Shown here piece after piece: positions 21,640 through 31,085 of a DNA stretch of 64,000 bases (the first letter of the stretch is position 1; each line of letters begins with the position of its first letter). The position numbers and the translations under genes are program-made. Under the pieces are notes generated by a model that saw only the letters and a program-made list of their open reading frames with translations, was not told the origin of the DNA and did no database searches. The stretch comes from Cycas panzhihuaensis (Eukaryota; Cycadophyta): positions 178,071,741-178,135,740 of the forward strand of contig CM041465.1 of assembly GCA_023213395.1 (NCBI GenBank). Reading direction: 5' to 3'.

Positions 21640-23227
21640 TCTATGCTGAATCTTTGCTCTGTTGCTCTCTCGGATCATAAGGATTCCCTTCGGCTGTTTG
21701 TTGCTATGAATTTGGCTCGAATTACCCTCCTTTTTCCGTTGCATACCGTACGGGAATGTTTGCAGGTACGCATTATATACATCTGTCTTATTTGGCCTTT
21801 TGTTCTATGTGTACACGACAACGTACTTTTTAGGTATGTATAGTGTAATTTAGTTCACTTATTCACTTTTTTCACTGTGCGTACTTGGTAGCATACTTTT
21901 GTTTGGTACGTATAGTGTATTTTGACTCACTCACTTACTTTTTTGCACTGTGTGTACCTAGTAACATACTTTTTTGGTACATATAGTGTATTTTGCCGGT
22001 ATATGTGTAAAAAAAAACTAATTTTTCTGACATAATTTCTCTTCCTTCCAGTTTTTCTTGTCGTGGTATATCCTTCCCTTTCATGATTTGCCATATTGCT
22101 TATGTATGGGATATGAGTTACAGCTTTTTTTTTCTCGTTTTTTATTTTTTTTGTGATTTTATGTTTCCATACCGAACTGGATCATATTCCAGTATCAGAA
22201 AGCTTAAAAGAAAAGCAAAAATATTATTTTTCAGAGTGTAGAACACTTAGAAAGTTGGATTCAGTCTCTAATATCATAGAATTAAGACTGATGAAGTCAC
22301 TAGATTGAAAATCACTAAAAAATATTGATTTTGACTTTAAAAAAGTGATTTTTAATGTTTAAACTTGAGTCTAAGTGAAAAACTTTGGAGTAAAAAGTTT
22401 ATGAGATATGGAATATGCTATGGGGTATTCCAAATAACATAAAGCAAAGTTATTTTTGAGAGACTTTCAAAAAAAAAAGTTGTAAATGTGATTTTGAACG
22501 GTGGCGGCCCAATGGAGACACAGTCGCTTAGAACTCAGTGAAGACTTGACGGATCGAACCAAGATTTTGCATGAAGGGTCAACCACGTCCTTTGAAGGTT
22601 CAACTCAAGTTTCAGGAAGATTGAAGATCTATGGAAGGAGAACGAAGAGATAGAAGCCAAAACTGGGCACATAGTTGGAGGGTGTGACCACAACGAGTAC
22701 AGTAGCGTCCACTCACTTTCCTTCTTTGCAAAACATTCATGGGACCCACTAAGGGTGTGTTCAGTATTTTTCAGATGAGTAGGAGACTCCAACTAGTATG
22801 TATGAGTAGATTGAGCTCTCTATGTGGGGTTTGAGGGTTGAAGAATGCCCAGAATTACTTCACAACTTGCAGAGAGTCAGTGGCTCATGATAATCTCAGT
22901 TAGTGAGCTTTAGAATTCTTCATAATACTCCTGCACCTTGATATGTAAGAAGAATCAACTGAAAAATCCAGTTTTTAGTGAAAAAACACAGAAAAACGTG
23001 AGTAAACTAGCTTAAAACCTCTGAAGAAGGTTTGAAAAATATTTTAGATCAGGATACAGTAATCTCCAGCCTTTAGAATACTCCTGAAAAGTCTTGATCT
23101 GCAATGGTGAGCTTCAACAATCCTTGGATCACCTTTAGAGAGAGAAGGTCGTCACCAAGGGTTTGTAAAACCCACTCTAAGTCTCCCTTGAAGAAGAATT
23201 CAGAACAGAGGAAACTAGTCTCCTCTA
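21640..23227 (-). other. Non-coding leader-like stretch with tandem repeats
   Basis: No credible gene. 21820-21994 holds about 2.3 copies of a roughly 70-base tandem repeat (ggtacgtatagtgtatttt at about 21832, 21905 and 21975). The rest is AT-rich to 22500, then mixed. It could be the long 5' leader of a minus-strand element whose 5' LTR is J2. Confidence 0.4.
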
Positions 23228-23239
23228 GCTCTAGCACCA
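23228..23239 (-). promoter_or_regulatory. Possible primer-binding site of J2
   Basis: Element strand TGGTGCTAGAGC, two bases from the LTR. It matches the initiator tRNA-Met site at 9 of 12 positions, so assignment to a tRNA is uncertain. Confidence 0.45.
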
Positions 23240-23241
23240 AA

Positions 23242-23790
23242 TGTTGAGAAGGCCAAAGGATTAGAATGCCTAAGACCTATAAACCAAGATCATGAAGATA
23301 GTTCACTCTAGTTCTAGATAGCATAGAGCAAAATTAAAGATAAGCAAAACCAAGATCAAGGGAGCAAGATGATACCAAGTGTGAGGAGGTGGAATTAGTC
23401 CTACTCCAAAGAATACCAATTGATTAGCAAACTGGTAGCATAACATTACACTTCAAGTCTACATATGAGACATGAGGAGAGGTCTCAATAGATAGAGTAA
23501 CTGAGGTTACCTAACACTGTTGGATGTTTGACAAGTGGCAGACATCCAAGGTACATATAATGCATGGCTTGCATGTCATGCATGAAGGACATGTGTCCAT
23601 TAGGCTCTCAAGTGAGCAAAGATGCATGATGGTCTATTTGACCCTTTAGATACAATGTTATGCCACTAGGAGGAAAGTGGGTGTGCACTTTATCACTTAA
23701 GTGATTAGTCACCCCATAAAGTACAAAATAATGAATGAAAGAATAAAGTGAATAAAGTACATACTTAACATGTAAACATAAGGTTTAACA
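23242..23790 (-). repeat. LTR J2, minus orientation (5' LTR)
   Basis: 549 bp; element strand runs TGTTAAACC to TTCTCAACA, with a primer-site-like sequence next to its 3' end. The start is related to J1 (inverted) and to a fragment at 30988. It ends exactly where gypsy I RNase H begins (23791). No partner in the same orientation is visible, so the element is truncated or rearranged. Confidence 0.55.
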
Positions 23791-24508
23791 ATCATCACTT
23801 GGTTGTGCTAAAACATATCCAATGGCATACTGCGAGGCATCAGCGTGTACATGGAAGATTTTCTTCCAATCGAGAAATCACAGTATAGGTGCTGAGATTA
23901 TAGCCCTTTTTAATGCTTCGAATGCCTGTTGCTATTCTTCACTCCATTCCCACTCATCATCTTTCTTCAATAGTTCCTCGAGGGGTCCCAATATGCATGC
24001 GTACCCCTTATTGAATTTTCTAGAATATCTGGTTAATCCTAAGAATCCTTTCAATTGTCTCCTTGTGAGTAGCACCAGAAAATGTAGGATTGTAGATACC
24101 TTAGCTGGGTCTGTTAACAATCCTTCTTTACTCACCATATAGCCCAATAAGTTTCCAAATGGTACCAGAAAGATACACTTCTCCGGGTTTAAACATAGCT
24201 TATTTTCTTGACATGTTTGCAACATTTTCCTAAGATTCTCCATATGATTTTTCATAAAATTATATAATTTCCAATCATCCAAAACTACTACCACCTTTTC
24301 ACCAATCATTTTATGAAATATGTTGATTACTATTCTCTGGAATGTGGATGGAGCGTTTGTAAGACCAAACGACATTACTCTGTAGGAATACGTTACCTAT
24401 TCTATTACAAACGTGGTTTTCACCTAGTCTTCGGGGGCAATCTATACCTCGTTATACCCACTAAATCCGTCGGTGAAAGAATATATTTTGTTTCCTCCCA
24501 CAACTTCT
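23791..24508 (-). pseudogene. Gypsy I RT (palm, thumb) and RNase H start
   Basis: Reads DGFSGYNEV at about 24442-24480, then VMSFGLTNAPSTFQRIVINI and VVVVLDDWKLYNFMKNHMEN with polymerase motif VLDD (about 24275), NPEKCIFLVPFGNLLGYMV, and LKGFLGLTRYSRKFNKGY (thumb). RNase H begins HVHADASQYAIGYVLAQPSDD-like and is cut at 23790. Mostly one open frame of 147 codons (23932-24375), with the DGFSGYNEV part in another frame. Confidence 0.85.
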
Positions 24509-24668
24509 AAGGTGTTAGTGAAGACCACCCAAGTGTGTAACAATACCTCCCCCACAAGGCATCGACGTCCCGGCGACCCACTCTTGGTGACCCACACTCG
24601 ATAATTTCGCGCCCCATCGGGCCCCGGACGAACACTACTATGGCGGCGTTCTATCGAGGTCGTCCCCT

Positions 24669-24689
24669 CCGGGACTTGAACCCGTGACC
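24669..24689 (-). promoter_or_regulatory. tRNA-like B-box in TRIM unit 1
   Basis: Minus strand reads GGTTCAAGTCC within a GGTCACGGG...CCCGG context, close to the pol III internal B-box consensus GGTTCGANNCC. It lies directly downstream of the primer site. Confidence 0.5.
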
Positions 24690-24892
24690 TTGGCTCTGAT
24701 ACCACTTGTAACAAACCGTTACACCAAAACCCCAAGGTGTTAGTGAAGACCACCCAAGTGTGTAACAATACCTCCCCCACAAGGCATCGACGTCCCGGCG
24801 ACCCACTCTTGGTGATCCACACTCGATAATTTCGCTCCCCATCGGGCCCTGGACGAACACTACTATGCCGGCGTTCTATCGAGGTCGTCCCC

Positions 24893-24913
24893 TCCGGGAC
24901 TCGAACCCGTGAC
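24893..24913 (-). promoter_or_regulatory. tRNA-like B-box in TRIM unit 2
   Basis: Minus strand reads GGTTCGAGTCC, a full match to the B-box consensus, flanked by GGG/CCC able to pair as a T-arm. Same position in the unit as in copy 1. No A-box or full tRNA fold is seen. Confidence 0.55.
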
Positions 24914-24992
24914 CTTGGCTCTGATACCACTTGTAACAAACCGTTACACCAAAACCCCGAGGTGTTAGTGAAGACCACCCAAGTGTGTAACA

Positions 24993-25755
24993 TTCTCCAT
25001 AAAGGGTAACAAAAAGGGATCCTTCTTCGTTACCTTGTTAAGTTGTTTTTAATCCACACAGACGCTATTTTTCCATTGTTTTTTGGAACTACTACTACTA
25101 CAGAGCTCACCCAGTCATTGTAGTCGATTTCATAAATATATCTTGCCTCTAACATTTTATCTAATTCCACTTTTACTTTTTTTTTATACTTGGGGTTCAT
25201 CTGGTACGGTCTTTGTTTTACCGGCTTGGCTCTTTCAATCAAGTCGATATGGTGCATTCCAACCTCTGGGGGAATACCCTTCAAATCCTTATACGACCAT
25301 GCAAATACGTCACGAAACTCTTCAAATAATTGCTGGGTTTCTGCTATCGTTTGGTCATCCCAGTAATCTCCAATCCGAATTGTTTTAGGTTCCTCCTTAC
25401 TTCCGGCATTAATTCCAGTTGTTTTCAACTTGGTTGTTTCGATATCCTTCTTGTCTCCTATTTTATAAGCGGGGGTATCTCCTATTTCTCTTTCATCAAA
25501 ATTGATCTCGGTGAACTCTGCAGGATAACTAGGAATTTCCTCTTTTCCTTCATCTTCTAATTCTTCCTTCTCCTTGTGTACTAATGATATGGCTCCTTGT
25601 TCGAGGTTCATACTTAATTTCTTAATACCCTTGAGTATCTTATCAATGTTCTTGTCCTCTGATGAATGTGAAAAAGTTTTTATAAATTTTTTTTTAAGGT
25701 TTCCCCAAGTTACATCTAGGTTCCGTTGTTTCCCTAAGAACCAATCCCTTGCCAC
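24993..25755 (-). pseudogene. Gypsy I gag end fused to RT N-terminus
   Basis: A 241-codon open stretch (25030-25755). It starts with gag-type sequence (WFLGKQRNLDVTWGNLKKKF, then QGAISLVHKEK) and passes directly into RT: FEEFRDVFAWSYKDLKGIPP, HHIDLIERAKPVKQRPYQMN, KKVKVELDKMLEARYIYEI and VVVVPKNNGK. The protease that should separate these is absent, so this is an in-frame internal deletion. After NNLTR the frame breaks and continues (DPFLLPFMEN-like) up to the TRIM insertion point at 24992. Confidence 0.75.
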
Positions 25756-25759
25756 CTGA

Positions 25760-26349
25760 CCTTAGGTGTGGTAGAAGAGATTGCTCAACATTTTCTTTGG
25801 TAGACTTAAGGACATTCACTCTTATTTACATTTCTGAATATGTTTGTTAGGATATTTCCCTACATGGAATAATGGAATGTTTAATTGTTTGGGGTGGTCA
25901 AATCGTGCTCTAAATGTTGCTTGCAATTCCTTCCATCCCTGGAAGGTAGTTTGGTGAGCTAAGTACCAACACCATGCCGTCCCTCGCAAGGTTAGTATCG
26001 GATCTTTTTGGCATTGACTTTTGTCCCAATTTTCTTCTTCTATCCAATATTCTATGCAATGGGTAAGATGGGTAGTTCCATATAACTGATCTCCATAAAA
26101 AGGTTTGACATAATCTCCAATGTAGGTTTTGATGTTTCTTTTCTCAGAGATGGTTACCCTTCTACCTAAACCTGAGTCTCTAGAGGTATGTTCTGCTGCT
26201 TCCCCTTCCATTTCCTTGGATTTGGTGCCAATTTTTAGAAGGGACCGATTGCTTGGTGGGTATACCTCTAAAGAGGATGAGGAAGGATTGCTACTTCCTT
26301 TCCTGGGTTGTACTAGGGGTGAGGATAGGTAATCTACCTTAGGACCCAC
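25760..26349 (-). pseudogene. Gypsy I gag N-terminal region
   Basis: A 175-codon open stretch (25822-26349) with gag capsid features: KTYIGDYVKPFYGDQLYGTT, CIEYWIEEENW, TLRGTAWCWYLAHQTTFQGW, then LQATFRARF. The first Met (MGPKVDYLSS) is at 26349. The zinc knuckle is not found. A second W-x-x-L-K-K-x-F motif occurs in the downstream fused frame, so gag may be partly duplicated or frameshifted. Confidence 0.65.
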
Positions 26350-26572
26350 CCCTAAGGTAGAGGAGGGGTTAGGATTAGTACTAGATATTATAGAGTTATG
26401 AAATAACTAGGTATACTAAAAATAGGGGGATTTGGGTCTAGGGTCAGGACGTTATTAGTTTCCATACTATTTTCTATGCTCTTGTTAGTTGCCATATACT
26501 GAAAATATTTTGAATTATCATTAATGTCATCAGTTGCATATTTAGATAGCAAAAGAGAATTAACTTCATAGG

Positions 26573-27090
26573 TGTAGCGGAAGCTTTTAACTTAATTCAG
26601 AAATAACACAAAGATTCGCAGATACTGGTCTAATATAGATTTGAGCAGATCTCTTCAATCTCAAATAATAATGAATATTGGAAATTCACCATAAAACACC
26701 GAAATAAAGTAATGGAAATAGTACAAATAAAGGTAAATATATTGTGCAAAATACAAACAAAATATCCTTACTGAACAACTGCCCTTCGAGGCGGGAATCC
26801 TCCAAATATCTCAGGCCAAAAGGCCGAGCCGACTGCAGCCCTAGAGCCGAAAATGTAGAAGAGATCCAACTGAAGTGATGATCCAAAATGAGGGCTTTGC
26901 TCCCTATTTATAATGGTCGATTATTATCTTGTTTGAAGTCGGCCAGAATTAGGATAGTTCACTGGGAGTGAACCATTAATGAAGTCGGCCAGGAAACTAG
27001 CTTACTGGTCGGCTAATATTCCTGCACTCATTTCTGGGGTTTAAGTCGGTTGACAGGCCCCTAAAGAGAGGGTTTTCTTGGAACGCAACA
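26573..27090 (-). repeat. Chromovirus K 3' LTR
   Basis: 518 bp, TGTAGCGGAAGC to GAACGCAACA, followed by agtccccccccctct (polypurine-tract complement). Related in layout to the LTR at 1635-2078. No 5' partner in the window. Confidence 0.8.
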
Positions 27091-27104
27091 AGTCCCCCCC
27101 CTCT

Positions 27105-28260
27105 GAAAACAATGCTTTGCCCTCAAAGCATTAGTAGCTTTGGAAATTGTTGTATCCATTCGTCTGACTACCATGTCGTGTCTTCTATATCCAATGTCTG
27201 CTATTTTATGAGGTACTCTTTGATTTGTCTTGTTCGAAGTTGCTTGGTGCGAATTTGGAGTATCCCTTCTGGTTCTAGTATAATTTTTCCTTCTTCATTG
27301 AGTTCTGACAAAGATGTTTGTGGTACTATTTTGTCGCCAATCTTATTCTTCAGGCATGAAACATGAAAGGTATCATGGATCTTGCTTGTTGTCGGTAAAT
27401 TAAGTTTGTAGGCTACTTCGATTCGCCAAGTATTTGATATGGTCCAAAATATCAGGGAGCAAGCTTTTGTGTCTTCGTCTTGTTCAATGACGTTTGTTTG
27501 TATGGTTGTAATCGGAGAAAAACCCAATCATCTTTCTGGAAGCTCCTTTTTTATCGTTGTGCGTCTGCTTGCTGCTTCATTCTGTTCCTTGCCATTGCCA
27601 AATTGTCCTTAAGAATTCTAATCGTGTCTTCCATTTGCTTTTGGTGTTCTTGGACAGTTTGAGCCTGGGATGATCCATTCCATGTCAATAGAGATGGCGG
27701 TTGGTATCCGTAAAGAGCCTGGAATGGCGTCATCTTGGTGGAAGAGTGGTATGTTGTATTATACCACCACTTACTGGTGCAGCCACTTGTGCCACTGATT
27801 TTGTTTATCTGAGCAGAAATTCCTCAAATAACCTTCTAGACAGTTGTTGACTATCTTTGTCTGCCCATCGGTTTGGGGATGATACGCTATGCTCATGTGT
27901 AATTTTATACCTGCAATTCTAAATAAATCCTTCCAAAATTTACTGGTGAACTTTGGATCCCTATTGCTAACAATAGTTTTAGGAAACCCATGTAGTCTAT
28001 GTATTTCTTTCATGTATAGTTCTGCTACATCACTTGCCTTTGCTGTTGACTGTAGCCCTCGAAAATGGCTATACTTTGTTAATCTATCGACTGTGACAAA
28101 GATTGCATCTTTACCTTCTGATTTCGGGAGACCTGTAATAAAATCCATTGAAATTTCTTCCCATTTTTGGTTGGGAATTGGTAGGGGTTGTAGGAGACCT
28201 GGGGTCTTTACACATTCTACCTTATTTCATTGACAAGTGTCACATTCTGTCACGAATTTT
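27105..28260 (-). pseudogene. Chromovirus K integrase and chromodomain
   Basis: Core: MDFITGLPKSEGKDAIF (first Asp, about 28148), VSNRDPKFTSKFWKDLF (second Asp), HPQTDGQTKIVNNCLEGYL, where Lys replaces the catalytic Glu (about 27855). Next come MTPFQALYGYQPPSLL and FHVSCLKNKIGDKIVPQ. The chromodomain lies at about 27110-27320: PEGILQIRTKQLRTRQIKEY, a stop where W is usual, DIEDTTWQSDEWIQQFP, and the tail LRAKHCFQRGG next to the polypurine tract. Stops follow CDTCQ and at the chromodomain W. The enzyme would be inactive. Confidence 0.9.
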
Positions 28261-28970
28261 TGAATGTCTGATTTCAAGCCCTTCCAAAAGTACGATGCTT
28301 TTATCTTCCGATATGTCTTGTCTATACCGGTGTGGCTTGCTTCTCGAACCGAATGTACTTCTTGCAGTATAATTTCCTTTAATTTGGAATTTTTGGGAAT
28401 ACAGATTTTGCCGTTCCTAAGAATTAGATCGCCCTTTTGTTGGTATTTATCTAAATTGCTTCCCTTCATGTTATCTAGGAGTTTTTGGTATCTTGGATCT
28501 GCCATATATTCAATTCTAATGGATTTTAGCCATGAGGGCATAATTGTTGATATTTGTAATGAAGGACCTTCTTTCGCTTCATCTGGGATTCGTGATAATG
28601 CATCTGCTATAATATTCTCTTTGCCTTTCTTGTATGCTATTGTAAAATCAAAATTCTGCAACTTACTGACCCATTTTTATTGCTCATCGGACAATGTCTT
28701 TTGTCTGAGGATGTATTTCAGACTATCATGATCCGTGCGCATTTGAAAGGAACTTCCCAATAGATATTGTCGCCATTGCTGGATAGCGTGCATGATAGCG
28801 AGCATCTCCTTATCATATATGGGTTTGAGTTTTTCTCTGTTATTTAACTTCCGACTCTCATAAGCTATTGGTCTTTCATCTTGGAGTAAGACTGCTCCTA
28901 TTCCGAATCCCGATGCATCACACTCCGATACGAATGGTTTCGAAAAATCAGGTGTTGTTAACACGAGTCA
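28227..28970 (-). pseudogene. Chromovirus K RNase H and integrase zinc domain
   Basis: RNase H: PDFSKPFVSECDASGFGIGA, YDKEMLAIMHAIQQWRQYLL, RTDHDSLKYIL, a stop before KWVSKLQNFDF, then KENIIADALSRIPDE. The integrase HHCC zinc region follows: EVHS, SHTG, and ECDTC at 28227. The catalytic D-E-D residues of RNase H look retained (ECDAS, DKEMLA, TDHDSL). One in-frame stop near 28677. Confidence 0.9.
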
Positions 28971-29750
28971 TTATCATGGCCTTCTTAAGATTACCAAAAG
29001 CTTCTTCTGCTTTCAGGTTCCAAGCAAATGCATCTTTCTTTGTTAAATCCATGAGGGGTGCTGCTAGGTGTGCATAACCCTTTATAAACTTCCTAACAAA
29101 TCCTGTTGTCCCCAAGAATCCTCGAATCTTTGTAACACTTGTTGGGGTTGGCCAATTGACAATTGCTTGTATTTTCTTTGGATCAATCCTTATACCTTTT
29201 CTAGTTATGATATGGCCTAAGTATTCTAGTTCTTTCTTTGCAAATGAACATTTCTTCTTGTTGGCAAAGAATTGATTATCGTGCAAAATTCCGAAAACGA
29301 TTTTCAGGTGTTCTAGATGCTCTTCCCATGTCTTACTATAGATTAAGATATCATCAAAGAAAATTAACACGAATTTGCGTAGCACTTGCCTGAAGGTATC
29401 GTTCATGGTGCTCTGAAATGTTGCCAGCGCGTTTGTTAATCCAAATGGCATTACCTTAAATTCGAATAGGCCTTCATGTGTTCTAAATGCTGTCTTGTAG
29501 ACGTCTTCTTCTCTTATTTGGATTTGATGATATCCTAAGCGTAAATCAATTTTTGAAAAGTAATGTACTCCATGAATTTCGTCCAATAGATCGTCAATGC
29601 GGGGGATCGGGTACCTGTTCTTGACTATTAATTGATTGAGACCTCGGTAGTCTATACACATTCTGTATGAACCATCCTTTTTTGGACTGATAACAACTGA
29701 AATGCGAATGGGCTTGTGCTAGGGGTAATACTCCCTTGGGATAGGAGTTC
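28948..29750 (-). pseudogene. Chromovirus K reverse transcriptase
   Basis: 237 open codons: MCIDYRGLNQLIVKNRYPIP, the IDLRLGYHQIQIREEDVYKT block, FKVMPFGLTNALATFQSTMN, polymerase motif FFDD (VLIFFDDILIYS), and the thumb region GFLGTTGFVRKFIKGYAHLA. The upstream RT (SKKGWFIQNVYRLP-like) is in a different frame near 29640-29750, so one frameshift separates it from the protease part. Family RT copies the RNA to DNA in the particle. Confidence 0.9.
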
Positions 29751-30987
29751 GCTTGTGATTTTCTCGATTTCGTAAATGATATAGATGTCTGTATGGTTGA
29801 ATGTTGTTGTGGCACTGGTATAAGTTCAATTGCATGTTGATTTTCTCGAAGAGGCAGTAGTCCTTTCGGTTCATCGAACATTGTCTTGTATTCTTCTATA
29901 ATTTGTTGAATCTCTGGTGGAGTATCCTCGATTTCAACCTTATAGCATGTCATAATATATGTTGATGGGTTTTTGCTGAGGATCTTCTCCATTCGGTGTG
30001 ATGAGACTAGTTGTACTGGTGGCATTGTCGGTGCCTGCAATCGATACTTACGTCCTCCCTGGCGAAAGCACATAAATCCGGTCATATAATTAGTGACTAT
30101 ATTACCCAGAGTTTGAAGCCACTGGATTCCCAATACTGCATCCATGCCACCGATTTGCATTGCAAACATGCATGTGTTTGTGCAATATTCACCCATCTGT
30201 AAATTAATTTTTTTGTAGAATCCTCCGCACGGTGTTGTTTTCCCATTTGCAATTGACACTTGGAATGTATTTATTGGTTCTATTTTAATTCCAAGCTTCT
30301 TTGCAGTTTCCCTATTTATAAAGTTGTGTGTACTACCACTATCGACTAGAATTGTGACAGGTGCCCCTTTTATCATCCCTTGGAATCGAAGTGTTTGTTG
30401 CGTAACACTTTGTCCTGTAATTGCTTGGAGTGATATGTGCACATTTTCTGTATCTAGCTCCAGTAGTTCGTCTACTTCAGCTTCCTTTGCCTTTTCTTCA
30501 ACTTCTTCATGAATTTCCTTGGGTGCTTCTTCTTCCTCTGATATTATTGTATCTTCGGTATTAATCATATATACCTTCTTGCCGGCGCGTTGATGTTCGC
30601 GAGTCCATTTCACACTGCATTTGAAACAAGTTCCTTTCCTCATGCGTTCTTCCTTTGTTGTTGTCTCTTGATTATTTCTAATTGCTAATGGAGCCTCTGC
30701 TTTAGTTCCTGACCTATTCCAGTTTGGATTAAATCCTTGTAAGCTTTCTGTTCTGCGTGTGAATGTAGGTCTAGTTTCCTGCAGTTTTGCTTCCAATAAT
30801 CTTGCTGTTTTGATTGCTAAATCTAATGTTGGTACCTCCATTGCTTTTAGATGATATCTTATTGGAGGTTTCAATCCGCTAATGTATGTTTCCAGAAGGA
30901 GTTCTGGTGGCACAATTGTCAGAATTAGACATTGTAACACTTGAAATTGTTCAGTGAACTCTTGGACTGAGCTAGTTTGCTGTAATC
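29594..30987 (-). pseudogene. Chromovirus K gag and protease
   Basis: A 448-codon open stretch (29594-30940), with gag also readable upstream to 30987. Gag: VPPELLLETYISGLKPPIRY, then a CFKC...H knuckle whose last Cys appears lost (HQRAGKK). Protease: VTILVDSGSTHNFINRE with the intact catalytic DSG (about 30330-30370) and MDAVLGIQWLQTLG. The tail (NQHAIELIPVPQ) leads toward RT, then shifts frame. The 5' part of gag, leader and 5' LTR are missing beyond 30988. Confidence 0.85.
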
Positions 30988-31085
30988 TGTTAAACCTTAT
31001 GTTTTACCTTATGTTTATATGTTAAGCTTATGTACTTTCTATTTATGTCTTATGTGTGCATTTTAATGTTTATGTGCACTTTTGT
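30988..31085 (+). repeat. LTR-start fragment related to J1/J2
   Basis: Begins TGTTAAACCTTATG exactly where K gag is cut, and for about 50 bases matches the element-strand start of J2 (23790 leftwards) apart from an extra 14-base near-repeat (ttaccttatgttta). It fades by about 31085 into gypsy L1 gag. Confidence 0.45.

Larger units (their letters stand above)
24509..24992 (-). mobile_element. Tandem TRIM: three terminal repeats, two internal domains
   Basis: Two head-to-tail copies of an exact 225-bp unit (ggtgttagtg at 24511, 24736 and 24961). Each unit has a 61-bp terminal repeat (full copies 24707-24767 and 24932-24992; the left copy, from 24509, lacks its first part), a polypurine tract (GGGGGAGGTAT on the minus strand), about 160 bp of internal sequence and a primer site TGGTATCAGAGCC two bases from the repeat. 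No coding capacity of its own. It sits inside the RT of gypsy I, with TTCT on both sides as a possible short target duplication. The structure is that of a miniature LTR element. Confidence 0.85.
23791..26572 (-). mobile_element. Gypsy element I, internally deleted, minus strand
   Basis: Remnant of a gypsy element of the same RT type as Q: gag (25760-26349), RT (24000-25755, interrupted by the TRIM at 24509-24992) and the start of RNase H (23791-23930). The protease between gag and RT is missing. Its RNase H side is cut at J2, and its 5' side ends at the LTR of K (26573). 26350-26572 looks like gag N-terminus or leader with no clear frame. Confidence 0.8.
26573..30987 (-). mobile_element. Chromovirus K, minus strand, 5'-truncated
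   Basis: Gypsy chromovirus with 3' LTR, chromodomain, integrase, RNase H, RT, protease and most of gag, cut within gag at 30987 where an LTR-like fragment begins. The order gag-protease-RT-RNase H-integrase (integrase last) is the gypsy order. It is the most complete gypsy element here, with only a few breaks. Confidence 0.9.

Noticed and set aside
19378-23790. DNA transposon with long terminal inverted repeats
   Set aside because: Not excluded, but there is no target duplication and no transposase, and both ends look like LTRs with primer sites, so it is kept only as a finding.
24669-24704. Possible tRNA gene
   Set aside because: Only a T-arm-like stretch and a tRNA-Met primer site are present; no full cloverleaf or A-box.
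24442-24993. 183-codon minus-strand frame with two repeated segments
   Set aside because: It reads through the tandem TRIM into RT; 225 is a multiple of three, so the repeats stay in frame. Not a gene.
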